From Micromonospora sp. DSM 45708 (GTDB lineage Bacteria; Actinomycetota; Actinomycetes; Mycobacteriales; Micromonosporaceae), in NCBI RefSeq assembly GCF_039566955.1, contig NZ_CP154796.1, positions 5,146,001-5,210,000 on the forward strand: DNA of 64,000 nucleotides, written 5' to 3'. Shown piece after piece: positions 54,450-64,000 of this stretch. A model generated the notes under the pieces. It saw only the letters and a program-made list of their open reading frames with translations. It did no database searches and was not told the origin of the DNA. The stretch's first letter is position 1, and every line of letters starts with the position of its first letter. The position numbers were made by a program, and so were the translations under genes.

Positions 54450-55464
54450 CCTCGCGCTGATCTTCGGTGCGGCGCTGGCCGCGGCGCTCGCGGTCGGGTT
54501 GGCCGGCGCGGTGGCGCTGCGGGTGCTGCGCGGCCGGTCGATCACCGTGCACATCTCGGTGCTGCTGGCCACGACCGTCGGCGCGGTGGCCGCCGGGGTG
54601 GCGGTGGTCGCCCAGGCCATGTTCCTCTCCCCGCACGACCTCCAGGTGGTGCTGACCACGCTCTCCGCCGCCGCCGTGGTGAGCCTGGCGGTGGGGTGGC
54701 TGTTCGGTCGGCGGCTGGCCGCCGCCGCGGTCTGGGCGGACCAGGCCCGGGAACGGGAACGGCGGATCGAGAAGGGTCGCCGCGACCTGGTCGCCTGGGT
54801 CTCGCACGACCTGCGGACCCCGCTCGCCGGGTTGCGGGCGATGGCCGAGGCGCTGGAGGACGGGGTGGTCGACGAGCCGGTGACGGTGGCCGAGTACCAC
54901 CGCCGGATCCGGGTCGAGACCGACCGGATGACCCGGCTGGTGGACGATCTGTTCGAGTTGTCCCGGATCAACGCCGGGGCGCTCCGGTTGTCGCTGTCCA
55001 CGGTGGCGCTCGGCGACGTGGTCTCCGACGCGTTGGCCGGCGCGGCGCCGCTGGCCGCCGCCCGCCGGATCCGGCTGGTCGCCCCCGAGTCGGGCTGGCC
55101 GGCGGTGACGGCCAGCGAGCGGGAGCTGGCGCGGGTGGTGGGCAACCTGCTGCTGAACGCGATCCGCTACACGCCGGCCGACGGCACGGTGACGGTGGAC
55201 GCGGGGCGGGACGTCGACACCGCCTGGTTGGCGGTCGCGGACACCTGTGGCGGCATTCCGGCGGGCGATCTGCCCCGCGTCTTCGACGTGGCGTTCCGGG
55301 GCGAGCCGGCCCGTACGCCGGCGGCGGTGGAGCCGAGCGGATCGGGCGGGCTCGGGCTGGCGATCGTGCGCGGGTTGGTTGAGGCGCACGGCGGGCGGGT
55401 AGAGGTCCAGAACGTCAGCGACGGATGCCGATTCGTGGTCCGCCTGCCGGCGGCCGGAATCTGA
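54442..55464 (+). CDS. Sensor histidine kinase
   Basis: 340 residues. Three N-terminal hydrophobic segments (about 5-28, 36-60, 66-90) with almost no extracytoplasmic domain suggest an intramembrane sensor. The HisKA domain has the phospho-acceptor H122 in WVSHDLRTPLAGL. The ATPase domain shows the N box (VVGNLLLNAIRYTPADG), a G1 box ADTCGGIPAGD (Cys replaces the usual Gly) and G2 SGGLGLAIVRGLVEAHGG. Cognate to the response regulator encoded upstream. ATG at 54442. Confidence 0.95.
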   Translation: MRDLALIFGAALAAALAVGLAGAVALRVLRGRSITVHISVLLATTVGAVAAGVAVVAQAMFLSPHDLQVVLTTLSAAAVVSLAVGWLFGRRLAAAAVWADQARERERRIEKGRRDLVAWVSHDLRTPLAGLRAMAEALEDGVVDEPVTVAEYHRRIRVETDRMTRLVDDLFELSRINAGALRLSLSTVALGDVVSDALAGAAPLAAARRIRLVAPESGWPAVTASERELARVVGNLLLNAIRYTPADGTVTVDAGRDVDTAWLAVADTCGGIPAGDLPRVFDVAFRGEPARTPAAVEPSGSGGLGLAIVRGLVEAHGGRVEVQNVSDGCRFVVRLPAAGI

Positions 55465-55546
55465 CGCTTCGGCGGAACCGAACGCCTCGCCCCCGCGTCA
55501 TATTCACTTTCATACATGGACAAGTTTCTCTGGGACGGTAGTGGTC

Positions 55547-55732
55547 ATGCCTCAGAAGCCGAATGACCGATTCCAGCAGGACCCGGCGCGGAGCTGGCGG
55601 GCCGCCGACGCGCCCGCCCGCTTCCCGGCGCAGCCGGCCTACCGCGAGGCCCGACACCGGGGGCCCTGCTGGGCCGAGCTGAACGCGCAGCCGGCCGGCA
55701 CCCCCGCCTGGCGCGGCCTCACGACAGGGTAG
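55547..55732 (+). CDS. Unrecognised small basic protein
   Basis: 61 residues, starting MPQKPNDRFQQDPARSWRAA and containing CWAELNAQPAGTPAWRGL; rich in Ala, Pro and Arg, no membrane segment. The 82 bp upstream are AT-richer than the surroundings (ATATTCACTTTCATACATGG), fitting a promoter. Codon third positions are GC-rich. No family recognised; the gene may be spurious. Confidence 0.45.
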   Translation: MPQKPNDRFQQDPARSWRAADAPARFPAQPAYREARHRGPCWAELNAQPAGTPAWRGLTTG

Positions 55733-55836
55733 GGCGGGCGGCGACACACCGGGCGGCGGTCGTACCGGCCTTCGTACGCCTGTGCGGTAGCGTCTTGTGG
55801 TCCGATTTCCGGCCTACGACAGGAGAAGCTCCGCGC

Positions 55837-56355
55837 ATGGGCAAGAAGACGATCCACGTCTCCGACTTCACCGGCCAGGTGCTGGCCCCCGACGACGAGG
55901 TGGTCCGGGTCGTCGTGCTGGAGCACCCGGACCTGGTCGCCGGGCCCGTGCAACTGGACGCCACCCCGGTCGACGTGGAGAGCATCGACGACGCCGCGCT
56001 GGACGTGGCCGTGGTGGAGATCCACGACCGGCACGGCGGCGGTGAGCCGCGCCGGGTGGTGCTGACCGCCAGCGAGTTCGACGCGATGGCGACCGACGTG
56101 CCGATGGCGCAGTTGCTGCGCACCGCCGAGCGGGTCCGGCCGCCGAAGACGCGGCGTACCGCCGAGAAAATCGACTACGGCACCCTCGAGCACGCCGGCC
56201 GGCCGCACCGTGGCCGGGTCACCGAGGAGGAGGCCCGGCTGGTCCGGGACCGGCTCGACGAGGTGAACAAGCTTCTCGCCGACGCCGGCATCCGCCAGGT
56301 CGACCCGGCCGACCCGGAGCACGCCGCCCGCTACGGATTCCCCGCCGCCGACTGA
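55837..56355 (+). CDS. Conserved-looking protein of unknown function
   Basis: 172 residues, soluble. MGKKTIHVSDFTGQVLAPDD, VVRVVVLEHPDLVAGPVQLD and RRVVLTASEFDAMATDVPMA form the N-terminal beta-rich half. A helical half follows with PKTRRTAEKIDYGTLEHAGR, RVTEEEARLVRDRLDEVNKL and a DPADPEHAARYGF end. AGGAGAAG 9 nt before ATG 55837 is a strong ribosome site. No known domain is recognised. The C-terminal half has the look of a protein- or nucleic-acid-binding helical module. Confidence 0.75.
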   Translation: MGKKTIHVSDFTGQVLAPDDEVVRVVVLEHPDLVAGPVQLDATPVDVESIDDAALDVAVVEIHDRHGGGEPRRVVLTASEFDAMATDVPMAQLLRTAERVRPPKTRRTAEKIDYGTLEHAGRPHRGRVTEEEARLVRDRLDEVNKLLADAGIRQVDPADPEHAARYGFPAAD

Positions 56356-56402
56356 CACCCGCACGTCGGGCACGCGCCCCCGTGGCGCGTGCCCGACGCG
56401 GT

Positions 56403-57140
56403 TCAGGCCCGCTTACGGGCCAGCTCCGCCAGCGCGCCCTCCACCGCGGACTCCATCGCCTCCTTCGTCAGGCCGAGGCCGCGGAGCACGCCGCCGTCAC
56501 CCTCCTCCTCCAGCAGGGCGAGCAGGATGTGCTCCGTCCCGACGTAGTTGTGCCCCATCCGCAGCGCCTCCCGGAACGTCAGCTCCAGGACCTTCTTGGC
56601 GCGCGCGTCGTAGGGGATCAGGTCCGGGACCTGGTCGGCCTTCGCCGGCAGGGTCGCGGCCACGGCCTCCCGGAACATCTCCAGGGGTACGCCCTTCGCC
56701 TTGACCAACGCGGCGGCCAGCCCGTCCGGTTCGGCGAGCAGCCCCAGCGCCACGTGCTCCGGGGTGATCTCGGCGTGGCCGGCGGCCCGGGCCTCCTCCT
56801 GCGAGGCCAGCACCACGTTGCGGGCGCGCGGCGTGAACCGGCCGAACCCGGCGTTCGGGTCGAGCGCGGCGGCGGTCTCAGCCTTGGCGGCGGAGCGCTT
56901 CTGGGCGGCCTGCTTGCTCACCCCCATGCTGCGGCCGATCTCCGTCCACGAGGCGCCCGAGCGGCGTGCCTGGTCGACGAAGTGCCCGATCAGGTGGTCG
57001 GCGACGTCGCCGAGGTGGTCGGCGAGGAGGACCGCGTCGGCCAGTTGGTCGAGTGCGTCGGGGCGGGCTTTCTTGATGCCCTCGATCAGGTCGTCGAGGC
57101 GCACCGGGTGGCTCATCTTGAGCGGTTCGGTCTCGTCCAT
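56403..57140 (-). CDS. HTH and double Clp-N domain protein
   Basis: 245 residues. An N-terminal helical part (LIEGIKKARPDALDQLADAV) is followed by an HTH (SGASWTEIGRSMGVSKQAAQ, about 62-81). Two Clp N-terminal repeats come next (FTPRARNVVLASQEEARAAG at about 101, and IPYDARAKKVLELTFREALR at about 175, each with a TPEHVALGLL/GTEHILLALL motif). It lacks any AAA+ domain, so it is not a protease subunit; it may sense Clp substrates or adaptors and regulate genes. The promoter is leaderless and covered by two palindromes, suggesting self-repression. Confidence 0.87.
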   Translation of the reverse strand: MDETEPLKMSHPVRLDDLIEGIKKARPDALDQLADAVLLADHLGDVADHLIGHFVDQARRSGASWTEIGRSMGVSKQAAQKRSAAKAETAAALDPNAGFGRFTPRARNVVLASQEEARAAGHAEITPEHVALGLLAEPDGLAAALVKAKGVPLEMFREAVAATLPAKADQVPDLIPYDARAKKVLELTFREALRMGHNYVGTEHILLALLEEEGDGGVLRGLGLTKEAMESAVEGALAELARKRA

Positions 57141-57190
57141 GCGTCAACCATAGGTTGACGCAGCACCTCCGTCAACCCTCGGTTGACGCA
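57138..57190 (-). promoter_or_regulatory. Leaderless promoter with twin GTCAACC-n3-GGTTGAC operators
   Basis: -35 TTGACG (57170-57175), 17-bp spacer, -10 TATGGT (57147-57152), then six bases to the ATG (57138-57140), the spacing of a leaderless message. Palindrome 1, TGCGTCAACC-ATA-GGTTGACGCA (57140-57162), covers the -10. Palindrome 2, CGTCAACC-CTC-GGTTGACG (57170-57188), covers the -35. Centres are 28 bp apart. The HTH in the encoded protein is the likely ligand. Confidence 0.75.
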
Positions 57191-57280
57191 CCCTCACGGG
57201 GACGGGTCCTCGGGCAGCGTTCGCCGTACCCGCGCCGGCCACGGCCCAACTCGTACAGCGCCCGCAGCCGCGCCATCAGC

Positions 57281-57895
57281 TCACTCTTCGGGCCGGGCGG
57301 CTTGTCGTACGGGAACCGGCGTCGCAGCCGGGCCACCGGTGCGTCCGACCACCGGGCCCACCTCCGCCGGGTAGTGGCCGAACCGGCGCAGGCCCAGCCC
57401 GCGCACGGCGACCGGCCACGGCGTCTCGGTCGCCAGCACCGCGAGATGCTCGAAGTTGGACAGGTACGACTCGCCACGCGCCGCCCGCTCGGCGAGGATG
57501 TACGGCTCCAGCACGGCCCACGCCTCCCGGGCGCGGTATCCGCCGGTGCCGAGCAGGAGTGCCGGTTCGACCACCTTGAAGGCCAGCATCTGGCCCAGCC
57601 CGTTGTAGTAGAGCGCGATCCGGTTCACGTGCTTGCGGGCGTCGGCCGGCAGTTCGCTGACCGGCACGCCGCGCGGGCAGGCGGTCCCCAGCTCGGTGAG
57701 CACGAACTGCTGGCTGTCCAGGAACGCGTCACTCATCCGGTCGCGGGTGAGCAGCTCGATCGCGACCAGGGTGTGGTTCGCGCTCTGCGACAGCCGGAGC
57801 TGCCGGAGCGCGAAGAACGCGGAGACGACGACGGTGAGCACCGAGATCGCGGCCACGACCACATTCGTCACCGCAGCGACATCCATGACCGTCAT
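57281..57895 (-). CDS. Membrane-anchored protein of unknown function, probably frameshifted near its 3' end
   Basis: As read it is 204 residues. A TM helix (VVVAAISVLTVVVSAFFALR, about 12-31) is followed by a helical cytoplasmic part (HTLVAIELLTRDRMSDAFLD, ARKHVNRIALYYNGLGQMLA, SNFEHLAVLATETPWPVAVR). After GHYPAEVGP the current frame becomes low complexity with poor GC3 and stops at 57281. The neighbouring frame instead continues RWSDAPVARLRRRFPYDKPP ... LMARLRALYELGR with about 90% GC3 and ends at 57172. One base gained or lost in GGGCCC (about 57354-57359) would join them. The family is not recognised with confidence; membrane proteins of this shape are common DUFs. Confidence 0.7.
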   Translation of the reverse strand: MTVMDVAAVTNVVVAAISVLTVVVSAFFALRQLRLSQSANHTLVAIELLTRDRMSDAFLDSQQFVLTELGTACPRGVPVSELPADARKHVNRIALYYNGLGQMLAFKVVEPALLLGTGGYRAREAWAVLEPYILAERAARGESYLSNFEHLAVLATETPWPVAVRGLGLRRFGHYPAEVGPVVGRTGGPAATPVPVRQAARPEE

Positions 57896-57910
57896 CTTAG
57901 GAAGGACGCG

Positions 57911-57947
57911 CCAACCCGGCCGCCCCGTGACGGGACGGCCGGGTCGG
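57911..57947. terminator. Terminator after the GH59 gene's upstream neighbour boundary
   Basis: CCAACCCGGCCGCCCCG pairs with CGGGACGGCCGGGTCGG at 15 of 17 positions around TGA, between the stop of the GH59 gene and the start of the membrane gene; it ends the GH59 transcript. Confidence 0.75.
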
Positions 57948-57961
57948 CGGACGGTCGTGGG

Positions 57962-60412
<2,451 letters not shown>

Positions 60413-60422
60413 AAGACATCAT

Positions 60423-60451
60423 ATGTTAGCGTTCACACAAAGAACGGTCAA
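60423..60451 (-). promoter_or_regulatory. GH59 promoter with overlapping LacI-like operator
   Basis: -35 TTGACC (60446-60451), 17-bp spacer, -10 TAACAT (60423-60428). TGTTAGCGTTCACA (60424-60437) overlaps the -10 and resembles LacI-type operators with a central CG (TGTnAnCGnTnACA). No LacI gene is adjacent, so a distant regulator is implied. Confidence 0.6.
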
Positions 60452-60455
60452 CGAC

Positions 60456-61811
60456 TCAGGCGCGGCTCCACCGCTGGCTGGCCGCGCCGGTGCAGTCCCG
60501 GATCTCGGTCCGCGTGCCGTTGGCCGTACCGGCGCCCACCAGGTCCAGGCACCGGCCCGAACCGACCCCGGTGATCGTGCCGTCGGCGTTGAGCCGCCAC
60601 CGCTGGTTGGACTGGCCGTTGCAGTCCCAGATGATCACGGAGCTGCCGTTGGCCGTGCCGGCGCCGTTGACGTCCAGACACTTGCCGCCGAAGACCCGCA
60701 GCTCCTGGGCCGCGGTCGAGGTCCAGGACTGGTTGCTCTGGCCGTGACAGTCCCAGATGATCGCCGCCGCGCCGTTGGCCTGCGAGCCGCCGTTGACGTC
60801 CAGGCACCGACCGGCGGCGGCGTTGCGGACGACAGACGTGCCGCCCGGCGGCGGCGTGGTCGGGCTGGCCGTCGGGGTGGGTGTCGGGTCGGCGCCACCG
60901 AACTGGGTGAAGAACCGCCACACCTCGGTCTTCGTCCAGGTCCGGGCACCGCTGTCCCCGCCGCCGTCCACCGGCCCGGGGGTGTGGCCGCCGTCGAACG
61001 CGGCCCACACCACCGGATAGCCGGACCGGCAGCCGGCGTAGGTGGTGGTGATGTGCGTCAGGCTGCCCGCCCTCGGCTCCGGCGGGTTCTGCGGGGTGCA
61101 GCCGTTGTTGCGGACGAACGTGTCCCGCAGCGAGCGTCCGGCGGAGATGTTGAGCACCGGGTCCCCGATGCCGTGGATCCCCATGTACGCGATGGGCTGC
61201 GTGCCGCCGCCGCACCCGCTGAGCTGACCACCGGAGTAGACCGCCACGGCGCGGAAGACGGTGGCCCGGGCGCAGGCCAGCGCGTAGCTCATGCCACCGC
61301 CGTAACTGAAACCGAGCGCGAACCGCTGCGTCGTGTCGACGCACAGATCCCCCTCGATCAGCCTGATCATGTCGTCGACGAAGGTCACGTCCTGACCGCC
61401 GGGGTTGGCCCAGCCGTTGCCGTTGCCCTGGGGCGCGACGAAGATGGTGCTGTTGTTCGCCTGCTGTCGCAGCCCGTAGTAGGACCAGGCCTCCCGGTCC
61501 GCCCCACCGGAGTCGACGTCGTTCGCGGTGCCGCCGTTCCAGTGGAATCCGAAGATCAGCCGGTAGGCGTGGTTCCGGTCGTAGTTGTCGGGGATCCGCA
61601 GGATGAAGCTGCGGTTCTGGCCACTGCTCTGAATGGACCGGGGACCACTCGTCAGCGTGGGCGCCCGGCCGCACCCGGCGGTCCCGGCGAGCGTCCCGGC
61701 CTCCGCGGCCGACGCGGACCCGCCCGGGCCGCCGGCCACTGTCGTCGCGGCCACCACGACCAGGACCGCCATGGCCGCGAGGGGCCCGAAGACGGTGCTG
61801 CGTAATCTCAT
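60456..61811 (-). CDS. Secreted CE1/PHB-depolymerase-like esterase with ricin-type lectin
   Basis: 451 residues. Signal peptide about 1-36. An alpha/beta-hydrolase of the LpqC/feruloyl-esterase type covers about 45-310: NRSFILRIPDNYDRNHAYRL, FGFHWNGG (oxyanion), nucleophile S169 in GFSYGGGMS, D217 in GIGDPVL and H276 in FDGGHTPGP. A Thr/Pro linker (DPTPTPTASPTTPPP) leads to a ricin B lectin (about 323-451) with three repeats, RCLDVNG ... NQSW. Likely substrates are acylated plant polysaccharides. ATG at 61811 follows AAGGAG. Its lectin is closely related to that of the GH59 protein downstream, which has its own promoter. Confidence 0.9.
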   Translation of the reverse strand: MRLRSTVFGPLAAMAVLVVVAATTVAGGPGGSASAAEAGTLAGTAGCGRAPTLTSGPRSIQSSGQNRSFILRIPDNYDRNHAYRLIFGFHWNGGTANDVDSGGADREAWSYYGLRQQANNSTIFVAPQGNGNGWANPGGQDVTFVDDMIRLIEGDLCVDTTQRFALGFSYGGGMSYALACARATVFRAVAVYSGGQLSGCGGGTQPIAYMGIHGIGDPVLNISAGRSLRDTFVRNNGCTPQNPPEPRAGSLTHITTTYAGCRSGYPVVWAAFDGGHTPGPVDGGGDSGARTWTKTEVWRFFTQFGGADPTPTPTASPTTPPPGGTSVVRNAAAGRCLDVNGGSQANGAAAIIWDCHGQSNQSWTSTAAQELRVFGGKCLDVNGAGTANGSSVIIWDCNGQSNQRWRLNADGTITGVGSGRCLDLVGAGTANGTRTEIRDCTGAASQRWSRA

Positions 61812-61835
61812 GACGCGGCTCCTTCGCCACTTGGT

Positions 61836-61847
61836 GGGAACGTTTTC
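61836..61847. promoter_or_regulatory. GGGAACGTTTTC dyad upstream of the esterase
   Basis: An imperfect LacI-type palindrome with central CG, 25 bp upstream of the start codon. Confidence 0.4.
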
Positions 61848-62075
61848 GGTACGGGGATCGACGGCGATCCCCGTACCGCCACTCCGTCGGCCGGCACGGG
61901 GAGGACACGCACGACGGGGTCCGCCGTGGTCGGCTCAGCTCCCCGGACTTCGCCCCTGGTCCGCATGCCCGGTGCGGGACCAGCCGGCCGTCGCGTCGGT
62001 GGCGGCACCCGCACCGCACGCACCCGATCGCGACCCGAACCGCCCGCCGTCGTCGCTGGAACGCCACAACGCGAC

Positions 62076-62089
62076 TCGAATCGATTCGA
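62076..62089. promoter_or_regulatory. TCGAATCGATTCGA perfect palindrome
   Basis: A 14-bp perfect palindrome with central CG in the 471-bp gap between the esterase start and the antiporter start. The core AATCGATT fits a LacI-family operator. It is about 265 bp from the esterase start, so it may serve a distal promoter. The gap also contains the helicase remnant (62122-62271); the rest shows no gene. Confidence 0.5.
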
Positions 62090-62121
62090 CCAGACCCTAG
62101 GCCGGGCAGTGAAATATGTCA

Positions 62122-62271
62122 ATGCCGTTTCCGGCAGGTGAGGTGCCGATGGCGTCGCCGGTGGGACGGCACGTCGGGCGGCACCTGATCGGGGACGCCG
62201 ACGGCGAGGTGCTGGTGGTCAACTGGCAGGCCCCGGCCGCCGCCGGCTGGTCCGAGGACCACCCTGTGTAG
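62122..62271 (+). pseudogene. Remnant of a HelD/HelR-type RNA-polymerase-associated helicase
   Basis: A 49-codon open frame. Residues about 14-40 (RHVGRHLIGDADGEVLVVNW, then QAPAAAGW) resemble the N-terminal IGRxGxxDxxxxxLVVDWRAPAAxxFY segment of HelD/HelR ATPases, which displace stalled polymerase and some confer rifampicin resistance. Full proteins are over 700 residues and no helicase motifs follow, so this is a fragment. Assignment rests on one short motif. Confidence 0.45.
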
Positions 62272-62282
62272 GGTCGGTCGAG

Positions 62283-63959
62283 GTGAGCATCCACTCGACG
62301 TTGTTGTTCGTGCTCGCCGCCGTCGCGGTCATCATCGCCGTGCGGTGGGTGGCGGCCCGCACCGGCCTGCCGGCGGCGGCGCTCCTGCCGCTCATCGGCA
62401 TCGCGTACGCGCTGCTTCCCGGCCCCAACATCGGCCTCGACCCCGACCTCGTCCTGATGGTGGTGCTGCCGCCGCTGCTCTACAGCGCGGCGCTGGACTC
62501 CTCGCTGCTGGACCTGCGCCGCAACCTGCGCATCGTGGTCAGCCTCTCCGTGGTGCTGGTGCTCCTCACCGGCCTGCTCGTCGGCATCGGGTTCCACCTG
62601 TTCGTGGCCGGCGCGACGCTGGCCGCCGGGATCGCGGTCGGGGCCGCCGTCGCGCCGCCCGACCCGGTGGCGGCCCTGGCGGTGGGTCGCCGGGTCAACC
62701 TGCCGCCCAAGATGGTCACCATCATTCAGGGCGAGGGGCTGCTGAACGACGCCACCGCGCTGACCATGCTCAGCGTCGCGGTGGCCGCCGCCGTCGGCGG
62801 GACGTTCTCCTTCCCCGGCGCCGTCGCGCAGTTCGTGATCGCGGCGGTCGGCGGCGTCGCCGTGGGCGCCGTCGTCGCCTGGGCGAAGCGGCTGGCCCGA
62901 CCGCTCACCGCGGACCCGTTGCTGTCCAACGCGATCTCGCTCGCGACACCGTTCGTCGCCTACCTGATCGGCGAGGAGCTGCACGTCTCCGGCGTGCTCG
63001 CGGTGGTGGTCGCCGGGCTGATCGTCGGCCACCAGACGCCCCAGTTCGGGTCCGGGGCGGCCCGGCTCCAGACCAACGCGGTGTGGCGGCTGGTCGACTT
63101 TCTCCTCGAGGGCTTCGTCTTCCTGCTGATCGGCCAGCAGCTTCCCGAGGTCGTCAAGAACCTGCGCCAGTACGACACCTCGACCATCGTCACCGCCGTC
63201 GCGGTGTCCGTCGGCGTGGTGCTGCTGCTGCGCCCCGCCTGGCTGGTCCTGACCCAGTCGCTCCCCCGGTCGCTGCACACCCGGCTCGGTGGCATCGCCG
63301 AGCCGGACGACGCCGACGAGCCGGCGAGCGCCCGGCAGGTCGCCCGCGCCGACCGCAACGCCGACCGGCTGACCGCGCGGGAGGTGGCGGCGCTGAGCTG
63401 GTCCGGCACGCGCGGCGTGATCAGCCTGGCCGCGATCTTCACGCTGCCGCTCACCACCGACAGCGGTGCCCCCTTCCCCGACCGTGACCTGCTGCTGTTC
63501 TGCACGTTCGTGGTCGTCCTGGTGACGCTGGTCGGGCAGGGCCTGACGTTCGCGCCGCTGGTGCGGCGGCTCGGCCTGCGCGCCAACGAGGCCGACCAGG
63601 CCCGGGTACGCAACGAGGCCCGCTCTGCCGCGGTGGAGGCCGCCCTGGCCCGCCTCGACGCCGTCGCCGTCGAGGATCCGGAGAGCGGGGTGGCCGTCAA
63701 CACCATCCGTACCCAACTCCTGACCCGCCTGGCCCGCTACCGGGGCCGGCTCGACCTGATCGAGCAGAGCGGCTCGTCCGAGATGCCCACCTCACCGGAG
63801 TACGAGACGGCGCTGCGGGTCCGCCGGGCGACCATCGACGCGCAGCGCGAGGAGCTGGTCCGCTGGCGGGACTCCGGCCGGCTGCCCGACGAGGAACTCC
63901 GCGTGCTGGAACGGGAACTCGACCACGAGGAGCTGCTGCTCCCGAAGCGGTCCACCTGA
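62283..63959 (+). CDS. Na+/H+ antiporter, CPA1 (NhaP-like) family
   Basis: 558 residues with about 12-13 TM helices (about 1-430). The ion-binding ND motif is in QGEGLLNDATALTML (about 150-164). PPDPVAALAVG (about 124-134) and SWSGTRGVISLAAIF (about 377-391) are other CPA1 landmarks. A cytoplasmic C-terminal helical tail (about 440-558) with ARLDAVAVEDPESG and RRATIDAQREELVRWR probably regulates activity. It exchanges sodium or potassium for protons to control internal pH. GTG at 62283 is the family start. Nothing is seen in the 41 bp to the window end. Confidence 0.94.
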   Translation: MSIHSTLLFVLAAVAVIIAVRWVAARTGLPAAALLPLIGIAYALLPGPNIGLDPDLVLMVVLPPLLYSAALDSSLLDLRRNLRIVVSLSVVLVLLTGLLVGIGFHLFVAGATLAAGIAVGAAVAPPDPVAALAVGRRVNLPPKMVTIIQGEGLLNDATALTMLSVAVAAAVGGTFSFPGAVAQFVIAAVGGVAVGAVVAWAKRLARPLTADPLLSNAISLATPFVAYLIGEELHVSGVLAVVVAGLIVGHQTPQFGSGAARLQTNAVWRLVDFLLEGFVFLLIGQQLPEVVKNLRQYDTSTIVTAVAVSVGVVLLLRPAWLVLTQSLPRSLHTRLGGIAEPDDADEPASARQVARADRNADRLTAREVAALSWSGTRGVISLAAIFTLPLTTDSGAPFPDRDLLLFCTFVVVLVTLVGQGLTFAPLVRRLGLRANEADQARVRNEARSAAVEAALARLDAVAVEDPESGVAVNTIRTQLLTRLARYRGRLDLIEQSGSSEMPTSPEYETALRVRRATIDAQREELVRWRDSGRLPDEELRVLERELDHEELLLPKRST

Positions 63960-64000
63960 CCGGTCGCCACCGACCGACCGAGGCCGTCACGGACGGCCGG

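Overview
The window is high-GC actinobacterial DNA. It has G/C-rich third codon positions, many GTG starts, ATGA/GTGA gene overlaps and leaderless-looking promoters. The gene set (LacI and ROK sugar regulators, ricin-lectin tailed secreted hydrolases, DUF6232 and DUF202 membrane proteins, a class F sortase, actinobacterial gatCAB and ligA) points to a soil Micromonospora-like member of the Micromonosporaceae. That placement is inference from gene style; no rRNA, tRNA or CRISPR array was seen.

Layout: (1) 1-5.5 kb, a sugar-import operon (binding lipoprotein, two permeases, a GH2 beta-mannosidase cut by the window edge) divergent from its LacI regulator; the space between them is packed with palindromes. 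(2) 5.5-14.7 kb, a decayed GGDEF-EAL protein, a PH-domain protein, a 2-hydroxyacid dehydrogenase, a GAF-SpoIIE phosphatase, a PQQ-type sugar dehydrogenase lipoprotein and a membrane metallophosphatase. (3) 15-26 kb, an AceE-like thiamine-diphosphate enzyme, gatCAB, an intact GGDEF-EAL protein and ligA. (4) 26-31.6 kb, a membrane-anchored PemK-like protein, an ADP-ribosylglycohydrolase, a VOC protein, a MetE-like protein, mnmA and a cysteine desulfurase. The last two probably act together in tRNA 2-thiolation. (5) 31.6-34.8 kb, a class F sortase and DUF4397 surface protein, divergent from an ECF sigma factor and its anti-sigma factor. (6) 34.8-43.3 kb, etfBA, a GNAT, paired DUF202 proteins, a TPP enzyme, enoyl-CoA hydratase, and two tandem DUF6232 paralogues separated by a 75-bp palindromic element. 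(7) 43.4-51 kb, a helical-repeat protein, ribokinase, a lone ABC ATPase, an ABC exporter pair, and a ROK regulator divergent from a GH3 hexosaminidase. (8) 51-57.9 kb, a TetR-controlled three-gene operon with two perfect operators, a GNAT, a two-component system, two unrecognised small genes, a Clp-N/HTH protein with an apparently self-regulated leaderless promoter, and a membrane gene that looks frameshifted. (9) 57.9-64 kb, two secreted ricin-tailed hydrolases (a GH59 galactocerebrosidase-like enzyme and a CE1-type esterase), a helicase remnant and a Na+/H+ antiporter.

The region is mostly ordinary chromosome. The unusual material is in regulatory DNA (paired operators, nested hairpins), dispersed palindromic repeats, in-frame minisatellites inside linkers, and a few odd genes (inactive GGDEF-EAL, frameshifted gene, orphan leader, helicase fragment).
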